This document shows positions 11,902-22,619 of a DNA stretch of 64,000 bases, one piece after another. How positions within the stretch are numbered: the stretch's first letter is position 1; every line of letters begins with the position of its first letter. The translations under genes and the position numbers were made by a program. The notes under the pieces were generated by a model. That model was not told the origin of the DNA, searched no databases, and worked only from the letters and a program-made list of their open reading frames with translations. Source of the stretch: Lates calcarifer (lineage: Eukaryota; Chordata; Actinopteri; Centropomidae); assembly GCF_001640805.2 (NCBI RefSeq), contig NC_066844.1, forward strand, positions 11,164,863 to 11,228,862, in the 5' to 3' direction.

Positions 11902-14900
11902 AAAAATAATATATAATATATATATATATAAAAATACAATCAAAGACCCATAAAAGTGGAAGCGAAGTAACGTCATCTTTGTAAGTGCTCCAGTTGAGAG
12001 CAGCTCGATATTAAACCTGCAGCCTGATGGGAACAAATATATTAAGTCTTAACTAAAAAAAAAGGCACAGGCTGCTCCTTCCACAGTCTGATGCTATCAG
12101 CTTGTAGCACACAGATGGAAATCAGCATTTGACACATTTGTCTGTTACAGTTTGTTAAAGCACAGCAATAAGATTACAGAAAGCAAGGTGATTACATGCA
12201 GCATCACACAGAGATGTTCTGAAGGAGAAAAGGACTGCAGATTGTGATATTATAGACACTATAGTGTCATCACAGCATATCTTAGATTAGATTAATATAG
12301 TTCACATTACTGCTATTTACGGAAGTTTGAATAAAGTGAATAAAGCTGCTTATTGCATGAAATCAAACTGGCAGGAAAGTCACTTTGAAGAACCTGCAAG
12401 TGTTAGATAAAGATAAATTAAGGTTAGTGAATTCCGCTGGGTTGTGTTGCTGATCTTAATGTTTAGCAGGACATCAGGTGTCTGTAATGGGCTATGTTTT
12501 GAAAGTAACCTTCAGATGTTTAAAATGACCCACAGGGACCGCTCTGTTTGTTTAAGAAGTGATGTGTCCATTTGTCAGCCTAATTAAGTGTCAGCTATAT
12601 ATCAAAAATAATGTAAGTGGTTCATATACTTGCCAACATGTGTAAGTCTATTCTTGTCCTGATCATGTCCACACTGGCTCTCTTTAATGCACCATTTAAC
12701 TTGCTGCTTTCACTCAGTGGTAGGCAGTAACTAGGTACATGTACTAACGTACTGTACTTTAGGACAAATTTTAGGTAGTATTGTACTTAGCTATTTCCAT
12801 TTTATGCTACTTTTTACCTTCACTTCTTTCCATTCCAAAGGGAAATATCCTTTTATTTTTTTAATGCTTCACTGATAGTTATAGACTTAAGATTCTACAT
12901 ACAAAAAATATGATAAGCTTAAAATATGATAAATTATTGATTAAACTACTTAATAGAATATAGGCGCTGGTAATAATGAGGCAACAATTATAGTACACAA
13001 GACCAAATATGATTGAGGCCTCTCTGAATGAGTACTGTCACTAACTAAATTTTGCTCTATTTTTACTTCTACTGGTATATTTTTACATTGTGATACAGTA
13101 TCATCACTTTGAATATTCTTAATATACACTTTGAATAAGAATATGAATACTTCCTGCTCCACTGTAATTAGTTGTTCAAACAACACTAGGGAGTATGGTC
13201 TAGACCTGCTCTATATGAGCCTTGAGATGACTTTTGTTGTGATATGGCGCTATACAAATAAATTGAATTGAAAAATTGAATTGAATATTTGTAGACAAAT
13301 ATTTGTAGACAAGTTCCCTCTCCAGATGTTTTCTAAATCTGTCTCAGAAAGTCAGATACTTCCTGGTCGAACATCTTTATGTTCCTGACAGGGTGGGAAA
13401 ATACCAATCCGCTGGACAGCCCCAGAGGCCATTGCATACAGGAAGTTCTCCTCCTCCAGTGATGTGTGGAGCTATGGTGTCGTCATGTGGGAGGTGATGT
13501 CTTACGGAGAGCGACCATACTGGAACCTCACCAACAGAGATGTGAGCATTGTCCATTGCCCATCTCTAACACTCAGTGTATTTTCATGGTAGACACTGTA
13601 ATCTAAGTCATATTTTACTGTACATGCGCAGGTGATCAAATCTGTGGAAGAGGGCTACAGGCTTCCTGCTCCTATGGGCTGCCCTGCTGCTCTACACACA
13701 CTCATGCTGGACTGCTGGCAGAAGGATCGCAATGAGAGGCCACGCTTTTGCCAGATAGTCACCGTTCTTGACAAGCTAATCCGCAACCCAGAGAACCTGA
13801 AGTCCATGGACACGCTCTGCAGGTGGGTGGCCAACTGAATAGATCCATATTTTCATCAAAGCTACATGGGTGCATTGTGTCACACGTCGAGCAGTCTTTT
13901 GATTTAATTTGGCTGGACAGTTCGCCAAAATTTAATCAAATATTGGTTCATGTGATTAGCGGATTAAGCTGCAAATCAAAGCAAGATACCGCCTGCGAGG
14001 GGCTGAGAAGATGATCTCTTGGAAAATATATGGTGACAGACTGTAAGGCTACTAAGTTACTGTCCTAGTGCAGGAGGCAGGGTAAATCCAATCTCATCCC
14101 GCTGCTATCAAACATGAACGCGGTGGGATAAAGTTGCAGTGTAAAGTTTCCCTCAAAGTTCTCTGACAGATGAAGCGAGCGGTCGTGTTCGTTTTCCAAT
14201 AAGCTCATCTCTGATAGACGCACTGTGCGTTAAGTAAAAGCCTCACTGTGATATTGACATTGATCCGTGCTGAATGTGGGAGCAGGTTTGAGAGGACACC
14301 TGGGCTGAAGCTGGACTTGTAAATTGCTCAGTTCAGATCCCAGGTCCTACAGAATCAGTGGTGCATGGCATTGTGCTTCTGCGTTTGTGTGTGTGAGTAG
14401 GTGTGTGAGGTGAGGGAAACGGTAGGTAGAGGAAGAGGCTGAGAAGAGGGAGGACTCTTAAGGATTTCTCCCTTTATTAATCTACCCAAAGCAGCCATCC
14501 TGCAACCACAGCCGCCACCTCTTCTCTATCATTTTAACTGCTATTGATTTTCTGCCTCAGCTACTAGTGCATTTCAAACCCCCTTTCCCTGAGCCGCTCT
14601 CTCTCTCTTGTTCACTTTTTGACTCTTTTCTTGTTTTCAGTCTCTGTCCAGCTAATCTTTTTGTCTTCCCATTCATCTCTCTCTCTCTCTTTCTATCTAT
14701 GGCCATCTATCTCTCTCTTGGCCTCAGTTTAAATAGTCCTCCACTGATGGAGAGAGCTATCCCCGACTTCAGTAGCTGTAACTCAGTAGACGAGTGGCTG
14801 GACACCATAAAGATGGGCCGCTACAAGGACCACTTTGCAGCAGGGGGATACCACACACTGGGACATGTCATCAGCATGAACCAAGGGTAAGTTCTGACTG

Positions 14901-16281
14901 TGATAGAGAGCGCTAACAACTCAGAGGGAATGGTGAGCTGCTAACTTTGGCAGTAGTTAGCTGCTGGGCCCTACCAGCTGATGTATGTGGCTTAAAGGTC
15001 CTGTGGGATGAGAAATCATTGCACACAGGGCTTAAACTGTTTGACTGACACATTCAAGACAGTTCTGGCTTCCCCACACCTGTAAAACTGTACTAAATCT
15101 CAGTGAATACACGTAAAATCAGTTTGACCTGCCTACATGGTAAGTAACAACAAAGCAATGTCATACTGACCAGTCTGCTGTTTTGAATGTGCCTTTTAAA
15201 CAGAAGTACTCTTCACATTCACAAAATTGCTATGTCCTCTACTTTGCTGAGTTGATCGATGCAAAGCTACAGTTAGTAAAGTTCCTGCAGCAATACATAA
15301 ATGTATGTCCCCTGGAGGCTTTTAATTTGAAATATCTGTGTGGGAGGTGTCCCAATGGCCTAGTGCTTATATTGCAAACCATGTTAATGGAATATCCTTA
15401 GATCAATTCTGGTTGCAGATCTTACTTGCATACCACACCCCTTACTCTCTCCTCTCATTTCATGTCTACTGTATATCTACACTGCAAGTTCTTACAAGTT
15501 TCAGCAACAATGATTTTTTTTCACAATAACTTTGTGAGTTGTGAGCACAGCACTGACATAAGTTGATATGGTGAACCTGTGAGTAAATGGCCAGACAGCT
15601 AAACAATGAGCTGAAACTTGCTATCTTATTCCACAAAGCCAAGGGAGCTGCAGATCTGTAGGTTCATCACCATGACTGACTGCGTTTACATTGTTTTCAC
15701 ATAGCCACTTTAATTACTGTAAAATACCCCAAAATTGCACTGGTGCATATAATCACTGAACAGAGCAGAGAGAAAGTAGACTGTTGTTATAATGATGAAT
15801 AATGCTGTGAAAATTTACATTGTACTATATTTATCAAGACAACAGTTAAACTTGGAAGAAATGTTGATTTTAGCACAACACAAAACAATATCAATAATGA
15901 ATTAGAAGATCTCAAAACAGGTTAATTATGGTAAAATATATTTAACTGTTGGGGAAATTAGGAAAAGTTCTGTTTTGCATAAAAGCCTTTGCAGTTGTGG
16001 CACAGTAAATTAAAGCCCTTGCCACTATCTGAGAATTTACAGTCTATTGTGACAAACTTAGTATTTTTAAACATTGACATTATGATGCAGAAAGATCTAT
16101 TTAGAATATGTGTCATATCTGTGTTTTTGCCTGAATTTGAGACTGAAATGTATATGTGCTGTACAGGGACATCCAGAGGCTCGGGGTGACACTGATGGGC
16201 CACCAGAAGAAGATCATGACCAGTGTCCAGCTGATGAGGGCGCAGGTCCTCAACAAGAGTGTGCCTTCAGTGCACGTATAA
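181..16281 (+). CDS. epha8: Eph receptor tyrosine kinase, EphA8-like, 3' part of gene (11 exons)
   Basis: The coding sequence is the join 181-343, 2807-2903, 6858-6925, 7230-7355, 7939-8124, 8611-8672, 9787-9996, 13392-13541, 13632-13822, 14728-14886, 16167-16281. It totals 1527 nt, i.e. 508 codons plus TAA, and every intron phase agrees. Fragment residues: end of FN3 domain 2 (1-53), transmembrane helix (about 62-84), juxtamembrane with Tyr118 and Tyr124, kinase (about 143-405), SAM (about 430-495), C-terminal VHV. All core kinase motifs are intact: GSGEFGEV loop, VALK lysine, [14 protein letters not shown]. Eph receptors bind membrane-tethered ephrins on neighbouring cells and signal repulsion and axon guidance. 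EphA8 is favoured over EphA3/4/5/7 by [37 protein letters not shown] and DHFAAGGY (family sequences recalled, not searched). The ligand-binding half lies upstream of the window. The call of Eph receptor is certain; the paralogue is very likely. Confidence 0.9.
344..2806 (+). other. epha8 intron, no recognised element
   Basis: This intron has GT-AG ends and unique-looking AT-rich sequence. Open frames on both strands are short and resemble no protein I know. The stretch at about 520-1020 is somewhat GC-richer, but I cannot assign it a role. Confidence 0.7.
2807..2903 (+). CDS. epha8: epha8 exon: transmembrane segment
   Basis: The acceptor is tgtctttgcag ending at 2806. The 97-nt exon encodes APLRYNT, then a hydrophobic helix of about 23 residues ([20 protein letters not shown] and following IIC), then the basic stop-transfer RK. 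The end at 2903 is set by frame: only stopping after ACG, with intron start GCAAGG, joins in frame to the next exon and restores RKRHCGYS. No GT donor lies at the junction, so this is a GC-AG intron. Without splicing the frame stays open to a stop at 3091-3093. Confidence 0.9.
2904..6857 (+). other. epha8 GC-AG intron with GT-repeat acceptor region
   Basis: The intron begins GCAAGG and ends TATAG. It carries (GT)18 at 6771-6806 followed by further GT-rich sequence up to the acceptor. The rest is AT-rich with no recognised gene or transposon. Confidence 0.75.
6771..6806 (+). repeat. (GT)18 microsatellite before epha8 juxtamembrane exon
   Basis: Uninterrupted GT repeat ending 51 nt upstream of the exon at 6858. 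The sequence between is also GT-rich. Confidence 0.97.
6858..6925 (+). CDS. epha8: epha8 exon: juxtamembrane part 1
   Basis: This 68-nt exon lies between the acceptor gtttgtatag (ending 6857) and the donor GTATGT (from 6926). It completes the split Arg codon and reads [20 protein letters not shown], then GH. This cytoplasmic stretch directly after the membrane is close to what I recall for EphA8. The region before the acceptor is GT-repeat rather than a pyrimidine tract. Confidence 0.9.
7230..7355 (+). CDS. epha8: epha8 exon: juxtamembrane part 2 and start of kinase domain
   Basis: The acceptor is gtttatcttag (ending 7229) and the donor is GTAAAA (from 7356); the exon is 126 nt. It encodes the conserved Eph juxtamembrane motif [11 protein letters not shown], whose two tyrosines are the classic autophosphorylation and SH2-docking sites. 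It continues through [20 protein letters not shown], the first strand and start of the glycine loop. A (GA)26 microsatellite begins 33 nt past the donor. Confidence 0.95.
7389..7440 (+). repeat. (GA)26 microsatellite
   Basis: Uninterrupted GA repeat beginning 33 nt after the donor of the exon ending at 7355. Confidence 0.97.
7939..8124 (+). CDS. epha8: epha8 exon: kinase N-lobe (glycine loop, catalytic Lys, helix C)
   Basis: The acceptor is cttgtatttag (ending 7938) and the donor is GTACGC (from 8125). At 186 nt it matches the usual size of this Eph exon as I recall it. It reads [19 protein letters not shown], then [18 protein letters not shown] with the ATP-binding lysine, then the helix-C motif [20 protein letters not shown]. 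The VCYG form (others have VCSG) agrees with EphA8. Confidence 0.96.
8611..8672 (+). CDS. epha8: epha8 exon: kinase hinge
   Basis: The acceptor is tgtttcaccag (ending 8610) and the donor is GTTTGT (from 8673). The 62-nt exon encodes [20 protein letters not shown], covering the gatekeeper Thr and the hinge TEYMENGS. It starts by completing a split Ser codon and ends in phase 0. Confidence 0.96.
8915..9200 (+). repeat. Teleost dispersed repeat (unnamed, SINE/LINE-tail-like)
   Basis: The sequence runs from ctagtcgaatcgaccactca through cacattcacccattcacaca to ctcctgagccacga. It matches a repeat I recognise from many fish introns and UTRs. It lies in the epha8 intron 8673-9786. The family name is not certain. 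Confidence 0.7.
9787..9996 (+). CDS. epha8: epha8 exon: kinase catalytic loop and DFG
   Basis: The acceptor is ctccctgtag (ending 9786) and the donor is GTGAGT (from 9997). The 210-nt exon encodes [20 protein letters not shown], the catalytic loop [29 protein letters not shown] and the activation-loop tyrosine in DAAYTTS. All catalytic Asp, Asn and DFG residues are present, so the kinase looks active. Confidence 0.97.
10310..10545 (+). repeat. Dispersed repeat ending in a perfect hairpin and (ATCT)n tail
   Basis: The sequence from about gtacttccacaaagtttggg to aataataaagtac leads straight into an ATCT tract, the layout of a retroelement 3' tail. It contains the 16-bp perfect inverted repeat at 10487-10525. 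Its class is unknown to me. Confidence 0.5.
10550..10622 (+). repeat. (ATCT)n microsatellite
   Basis: About 18 tetranucleotide units with one interruption (agct) near 10590. Confidence 0.97.
11251..11278 (+). repeat. (CA)14 microsatellite
   Basis: CA repeat in the epha8 intron 9997-13391. Confidence 0.95.
11870..11935 (+). repeat. (TA)n-rich tract
   Basis: Near-continuous TA dinucleotides with an A-rich interruption, inside the epha8 intron 9997-13391. Confidence 0.9.
12718..13175 (+). repeat. Dispersed repeat with CAGTGG termini, probable hAT-type MITE
   Basis: It starts cagtggtaggcagtaactag and ends gaatacttcctgctccactg, so both ends read CAGTGG inwards. The inside (tatttccattttatgctact, acatacaaaaaatatgataa) matches a repeat I know from many fish genomes. 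Partial copies recur at about 47059 and 48080. I could not find a convincing 8-bp target duplication. Confidence 0.6.
13190..13290 (+). repeat. L2-like LINE 3' tail
   Basis: The sequence tctagacctgctctatatga, then gtgatatggcgctatacaaa, then a run of ttgaattgaa units is the typical 3' end of fish L2-type elements and their SINE partners. It ends about 100 bp before the acceptor of the exon at 13392. Confidence 0.7.
13392..13541 (+). CDS. epha8: epha8 exon: kinase P+1 loop and helix F
   Basis: The acceptor is ttcctgacag (ending 13391) and the donor is GTGAGC (from 13542). The 150-nt exon, phase 0 at both ends, encodes [20 protein letters not shown] and [20 protein letters not shown], then YWNLTNRD. 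The APE and DVWSYG motifs are intact. The following intron (13542-13631) is only 90 bp, a size typical of fish. Confidence 0.97.
13632..13822 (+). CDS. epha8: epha8 exon: kinase C-lobe end and linker to SAM
   Basis: The acceptor is tacatgcgcag (ending 13631) and the donor is GTGGGT (from 13823); the exon is 191 nt. It encodes [40 protein letters not shown] with the invariant kinase arginine, and [18 protein letters not shown], then the first two bases of a split Ser codon. Reading on past the donor meets a stop at once. Confidence 0.95.
13823..14727 (+). other. epha8 intron, complex sequence, no recognised element
   Basis: This is a GT-AG intron. Its middle (about 13980-14400) is GC-richer and free of simple repeats, and the last 170 bp is a long C/T-rich tract serving the acceptor. 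No coding potential is recognised. Confidence 0.6.
14728..14886 (+). CDS. epha8: epha8 exon: SAM domain, first part
   Basis: The acceptor is ttggcctcag (ending 14727), preceded by a long C/T tract, and the donor is GTAAGT (from 14887). The 159-nt exon encodes [36 protein letters not shown] and [29 protein letters not shown] is the most EphA8-like part of the protein. SAM domains of Eph receptors bind SHIP2 and other SAM partners. Confidence 0.95.
14887..16166 (+). other. epha8 last intron, no recognised element
   Basis: This intron runs from GTAAGT to TACAG and is AT-rich with no gene or transposon I can identify. Confidence 0.7.
16167..16281 (+). CDS. epha8: epha8 last coding exon: end of SAM domain, C-terminus
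   Basis: The acceptor is gctgtacag (ending 16166). The exon completes a Gly codon and encodes [37 protein letters not shown] and TAA at 16279-16281. The MGHQKKI helix is the end of the SAM domain. The last three residues, Val-His-Val, fit a class II PDZ ligand (hydrophobic at 0 and -2). Confidence 0.96.
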
Positions 16282-18795
16282 CTCCAACGCTGAGGTTTCT
16301 TTCTGCAGAAATCTAGAAACCCAGGCCTCAATAAGGTCTAGAGGGACTCCACGGGAAACAAGATGATCAGATAAAAGGGAGAAGAAGATGTTTGGAAACT
16401 TTACAGGACTTTTTCCTTGAGAAATTGAAGAACAAAAGGTGAAAGGTTTTAACTATGGAGCAAGTATACGTGACTTCTTAAGGACAAGTTCAACCTTTCA
16501 TTTTTTCCTATCCAGCTACATTTTCTGAGTTTTAATGTCTTGTTTATAAATGGAAAGACTGCCTTAATTACACAAATTATTTTAATTTTATTGTCTACAA
16601 AGAGAAGATAATTTATCAATCATGAATTTATCAGAGTAATATGATTTACTGAACTGGGCAATAGCAAGAGTACATGGAATGATATATAGGGTGGGGGTGG
16701 GGATGAAGGTGTTTTCAAATGTTCTGATGACACTAGCTGACTCTCCTGGAGTGACAGCTTGAGGAGAATAAGGCCCCGACTGAGGCTCCAGTCAGACAGA
16801 GTGGAGAAAAGTGAGATAGGGCTCACCCGAGTTGCCAGATCATCTCCACAGTGGAGAAGACCTATTTCACCCCAGGCTATTAATACCAACAACAGGCACA
16901 TTCTCCGCAGCCCAACCTTGATGAATGACCCCAAGAGAGCCCTAGAGCCCTCTGCCCAGTTTGAAGCTGCGCAGCGCACAACTACTGGAAGGAAGATGTG
17001 TATGATTCAGTTACAGTGCACTTTATTCTACAATCTCTCTGTGTTGTAGAGGCTTTGCAGTTGTGTCACAAATCTCCTCGCAGCCACAACTGGAGCTATG
17101 ATGTTGGTCTGTTGAAGAATTAGTTGTCTGAAAATGTTAAAAAATACATAAATAATAAATAACTATACATTATAAAACCCCAGAAAAAGAGATATCTAAA
17201 ATTATGTAGTGATATAAGTAGCTCGCTCTCTTTCCAAATTTACTTCACTGTAACAATAAATTGTAACAATAACAATAATTAAATTACATATGTGTTTAGA
17301 TAGGCATAAAAAATCATTTTGGCCATTTCATAAATGATGCATCTGATGCATTTTCAGTACATTAGCAGATTTTTTTTATTAAATGTGCACTGCAATTTAA
17401 AATGCCAGAAGTCCCAGAAAACCCCTCCAAAAAGTTAAATTATTTTCTCATTTTCTTTCAGTTTGAGTTCGTTTGTTTTCCAGATCAAATAGATTGAAAA
17501 AACAAAACAAAACAAAAAAAACTTTTTTATATCACAATATAATATTTTCACAGCATGTCAGACTACATGCTTTCCTTGATTACTTTCAGATGCAGAAACA
17601 CATTTTCAAAGCATTTTTAAAATGCATTTACCAGATCCCATAAATTGGTTATGTATGATGGCCAAAATCACCACTGTCTCACTAAGCTCCCAGTGTTGGC
17701 TAAATCAAATCTTTCTTATGACCACCATCATTAAAAATGTGACAGTGGTTTATATTACAATTTATCCTGAAGTGGCTCATAACTGTGAAACATGGAACAA
17801 TTTTGAAAAACATTTTTATATTTCCTTAAGTAATCCCTTAAATGTTAAAATTCCTTAAATATTAATCCAGTATTAATATACTTAACATCTGTTTAGCTTT
17901 CTATCAAAATTAGATATATATTAGGTTGGATCATCCCAAAGTTGGTGTTTCAACATCTGCATCAGATTTTTCTGGGAGGTGTGTGTTACACCTGAAAGCC
18001 CCCTTATTCTCTTGGCATTTATGAACAAAGTGGTACAGAAGCTTGTTTATTATTTGAAACTTATTTTTGGAATCAACATTGGCACTAATACTATTCAGTG
18101 CAATAACTCTGTACCCCAGAGTATATATCTGAACACATTTCTATTGTGAATGCTGGGAATATAGTGCACATAAGCTACGCAGACTGTAAAATAAAGTGTA
18201 ACTTCTGATTAAATGTGATGACACTGCCTCAGTGTTGATGAAAAAGGTGAAGACGAACATGTAAGTAGAATGTTTATATCTAAACACTCTCAAAAGTACA
18301 TAATCAGCCCTAATTTATACCCCCCTCTGTGCCATCAAGAGAATGTTTTTTCTTGTGCACCTTGGTAGGTTTTCCTCTAGATGGTTGATGTCAGTTTTTA
18401 TTAGAGAAGAACCTCATGATATTTCTTGAATATGTATTATTGTGACATTTCACCACTGGTTTCAGAAGATTTCTTTTTTTTTTTTCTTTAGGATGCTTTT
18501 CAAGACACTGGACTTGAACTGAAAACCCATATTTTATAAAGTTAGGATATGTTTTTGCTAGATTAATTGATTTATAATGTATACAGCAAGTTCAGTCACT
18601 GGAAGGAAGAAAAAAACTGCAACAATCGGATTTATTCACTTTACATTATTTATTCATGTTAATTTGTTTTCCAAATAATACAACTCTAAGCGTTTTTATT
18701 ACAGTTGATGAATCATCCTTGTTGCTAATGATAAATCATAAATGTGCAAACTGTCCATAAATACACAATAAAGGAACGTTTGTCTGTGTGTGACT
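16282..18795 (+). other. epha8: epha8 probable 3' untranslated region
   Basis: This AT-rich non-coding stretch follows the stop codon. Candidate AATAAA signals lie at 17154, 18190 and 18767. The last has a GT-rich stretch (gtttgtctgtgtgtg) just downstream and is the best candidate end. A 96-codon open stretch at 16759-17049 shows no recognisable protein features and I treat it as UTR. The extent of the UTR is an inference. Confidence 0.55.
18767..18772 (+). terminator. Candidate poly(A) signal AATAAA of epha8
   Basis: AATAAA is followed within about 10 nt by a GT-rich element, the usual cleavage-site architecture. Earlier AATAAA hexamers at 17154 and 18190 could give shorter transcripts. Confidence 0.5.
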
Positions 18796-18959
18796 GCAAC
18801 AGTGATTTTCCACCTATTTATAATACAACAGAGAGCTGACTTCATGTCTGATCACTTCAGTTAAACCAGCTCTCAGTTGTTAACGAATGCATGCTCTAAA
18901 CCACATGGGAGTTGTAGTTGCTGAATGCAACAAAATGATCATTGTTTTATGATGGTTTA

Positions 18960-19180
18960 TCACTGTACTAATGACTAATTTTTATGTTAATAATGGATCA
19001 CATGACCATATGTGATGTGAAAGATGTCGCTCACAAAAAATGTACACCCATTTTGCCTTTTTTAGCTCATTGTTTTAGTTTTCACACTGATTTAAGAAAC
19101 CTCCTTTCCAAACTCCACAGGCAACTGATTTCAACATTAAGTAGCTTAACTGTAACAGATTACATAGTGACATGTTTTTT
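18960..19180 (+). repeat. Dispersed repeat family A, copy 1
   Basis: It shares blocks with copies near 22.6, 37.2 and 51.9 kb: aataatggatcacatgac and ttagctcattgttttagttt. It is diverged and follows the epha8 poly(A) signal. Confidence 0.6.
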
Positions 19181-21190
19181 TGTTTGTTTGTTTTTTTAAT
19201 CAGGAGTTGGTGAAGACCAAACCAAAGAGAAAAGCAGAGTTAAGACTGAACTTCCATTTGTGAGCTGGCCAGAGACAATTCCAGATGAATGTTAATGTTG
19301 CTTCATGTCTGCTGCAATGTCAGGCTGTCAGTGAGATAATAACATGTTGTCGTTGTTATTCAGATTTTTTTGTGCAGTTCCTCAAAAAAACAAAACAAAA
19401 CAAAAAAACACTAGCACTATCTCTTTTACAAAGGCTGGTCACAGGATGCCAGCTCTCAATATATTCTCCAGCTATAAAAAATACTTGCTAACCAGGAGAA
19501 AAAAAAGTTGATAGCCTTAAAATATATATATATATTCATCTCCTGATGCACTCAACCTTCCTGTATAGGATTTTCAATGAATCCATCCAAACGTTAAATA
19601 CATGGCATCTCAAAAGGATCTCAGAGAGAGATGTATTTTTGGAGTGGTGCATCACTTAAGCATTTGCATCACAAAGTCCAAAGATCATTTGTAATGAATC
19701 TTTTTCCGATGTTCAGAGAGGGCAGAGCTTGTGAAAATTAATCTAGGAAGCAAACCATCATTACTCAATCTAGCTGGTCACATATAAGCAGCATATTTAT
19801 ATTCACCCTGAAGTGTTTGATCAGGAGTTGATCTGAACTTTGCAGCACCATTATGTTCACTCTGCAACACTCAGGTTGAAAACAATTGACTTTGACTTCC
19901 TTAATGTTCATTGCTGAGTTTTTGAGTAAATTGCTTTTTTTGTGTGTGGGAATGAAGCCTGACCCAGCTCTGAAACATCATTTCAAGCTTAGTCTGAATA
20001 GGGAATGGGCCTGATGAATCTGTGTCTGAGTAATTGTCCTTTCCTTCACCTTAGGAGGGCTGTTAGGAGATAATCCTCTCCTTGGTGAAACAAGACCTAA
20101 CATAACATCATTAATCTCATTACCAAGGCCGTGTTGCTTTGTTGCCACCGAGTCCCACGCCCAATTATCAGCCATAGCCTTGTCCCCATGACGACACAGA
20201 GTCCCGCCCATCGCTAACGACCATCTACACTGTCCCCTGATTGACTTCTCTGAGAACAGTGGTGATAGCACTTTGTATCTGCAATCAGGAACTCTCCAAG
20301 CCTCGGCTGAGTCCACGTCCTTGTGTCCCCCGGATGTCCCGTGGCTGACTGCGAACAGAGCACAAAGCCAATCATGACAACAAGTGGTTTCAGAGTTTCT
20401 TATCGCCTCACAGCAGGTCCACATCATGAGGGAGTGCCAGACAATGCAGATGGATTTAAACACTCAAGCATTTATTGTCAAGTTTGTTTCTATCCTAAAG
20501 TAGCCACAATACAAATTCATTAACAAGACTTCAAATCTGTGTAAATCTCTGCACAGTCATAATGAAGTCTTTGTGAACAACCTTGGAACAATGCATGTGT
20601 ATAGCTTACAGTGTTGCAATTCCAACAGTACATTTCATCAAATAAACAATCCATGAGAGCTGAGTGAAAAGAAGTCCGCGGGAATTGTCTCTCCAGATCA
20701 CTCTTCTTGACGCTGTACAGGTAATTTTAGTTTTGTTCTTTGTTATTTTTATGCTGTTGTGTGGTGAACTTTCCTTAACAAAACACAAATATCTTTCAGT
20801 TCCACTCCTTTAGAATACTATTTGACAGAATGGGGAAAAGGGTGCGCAAATTAATCACCAGCTGGGTGTTTCAGGTATGCATAGATTTTACGTTAACCAG
20901 GTTACAGTAACCAGTTTCTTGTGTTCATGCACACATAACTAAGTGACAACTTAGCAAAGTCTGATTAATTTAATGAGATAGGTATTTTGATTATAGTTAT
21001 TATCATATGAGCTGCCCAGTAAGAGAAAAACAGCAGTACAACACAGTGGAGACAGCTGTCAGTGGGCTTTTGCCTGTGTGAGTTAGAAAAAAAATGATAT
21101 GAAAAGAGGAAGAAAAAATTACTGAATCAGAACAACAATAGCTATTACTACTACTGCTACTCATTATTATTATTATTAGTAGTAGTAGTT

Positions 21191-21224
<34 letters not shown>

Positions 21225-22615
21225 GTTGTTGTTATAAGGGACTAAGTAATGGGAGGAGTGGCTGCCACTGAAGACAGTATATCAGACAATATTAATATAA
21301 TATATAATAATATTTTCTATGCACCTTTTTTTGCAAACACTATCATATCATAGCTGATATTCATAACTGAATGGCGCTATTCTGTAAATAGGCCATATAT
21401 AATTCATGAGGTACACACAGGCTGAGAAAAGAAATATAAATATATGAATTAAAATGAAATATAGATATGTAAACTTAAAGCTTAACATAGTTCTGAGTCC
21501 TTTGATTCTGATTCTGTGTCACAGGGTGTAGATTTAGATGGAGTCAGGTCATGGTGTTATTTCAGCATGGAAAAATAGTCTGTTGAATCTGTTGTTCACA
21601 GCTACAACAGCATTTCCTCATCTAAAACCAGCTCTGTGGTTTTACTACAGCACTGTACTCAGCTGAAAGCTCTAAGTGTCAGGGTAAGTGTTTACCAAGT
21701 AACGTATGTATGCAGATGAATGAATAATAATCACTGTGTCAATGTTTGCCACATGGTAACAGATTTAAAGCTCCACCAGTCCAATTATTGATGTGTTTGT
21801 TCTGAATGAATCACATTAAGCCAATATATTGACATAAAGATTTTAATCAGACTCTGCCGCTGGACAGTATTTCTCTCACAGCACAAATGTCTTGTTTGCC
21901 TGGCAGCTTCAGGCTGGAATACAAGTTCAATTATCAGATACCTTTTAGAAGTCAATCATTAAGTAATTTAATTGACAACAAGATTGTCACCAAACATGTC
22001 GGATGAGTTTGACTCCTGTTGCTTAAGAGGATAAATATAACTTGGGTTTGAAAATCCCTTATCTTTAAGCAATTTTCTCTGAAAGTAGCTGTCCATCCAT
22101 GACAGCATTGTCAATCAATGACATTTGGTAACATACAGATTGTCTTTCATATTCATTTTTGCTTGTTTGAGATAACATAATAATGCCAGCCATTATAAAA
22201 TTTGAGTCAAAGGTTGTCTCTTACCCCAAGAGATTATAATAGTACTGACTTAAACTGACGATCTATCTATCTATTTGGCTCTCATTATTTTCTCTACAGT
22301 CTGCCTATTTTTTTTAATGCTAATGCTATCAGTCTTAAATTGAGCTTTGATGCACACAAGTCAATGTTGATAATCAATAAAACAGAAGAAACAGAATCCC
22401 TAACACTGAGTATAAACTCTTGGCAGTCCCAGAGATACTAGCCCAATTTCTAAATCAGATAGAAAAAAAGAAGAGCCTGCTGAGTTGTTTGGGTTTCGTT
22501 CATGAAGCAATAACAAGAAGAAGATGTGAAGATCTGCACTCATCAAAAGGTCTTTAGTGAACTTGAGAAGGGCAGTTTCAGCACTATGATATTCATAAAA
22601 GAGATGCATGTTGAT
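19180..22615. other. Intergenic DNA, no gene found
   Basis: Mostly AT-rich. A GC-richer complex block lies at about 19980-20420, with an unrecognised 161-codon minus-strand open frame. A (TTA)n tract lies at 21160-21225. No recognisable exon. Confidence 0.6.
21160..21225 (+). repeat. (ATT)n / (AGT)n microsatellite
   Basis: Trinucleotide runs attattatt, agtagtagt and again attattatt. Confidence 0.93.
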
Positions 22616-22619
22616 GCAA

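Noticed and set aside
16759..17049. 96-codon open frame after the epha8 stop
   Set aside because: No recognisable domain; it lies in the probable 3' UTR and has a larger shadow frame on the other strand.
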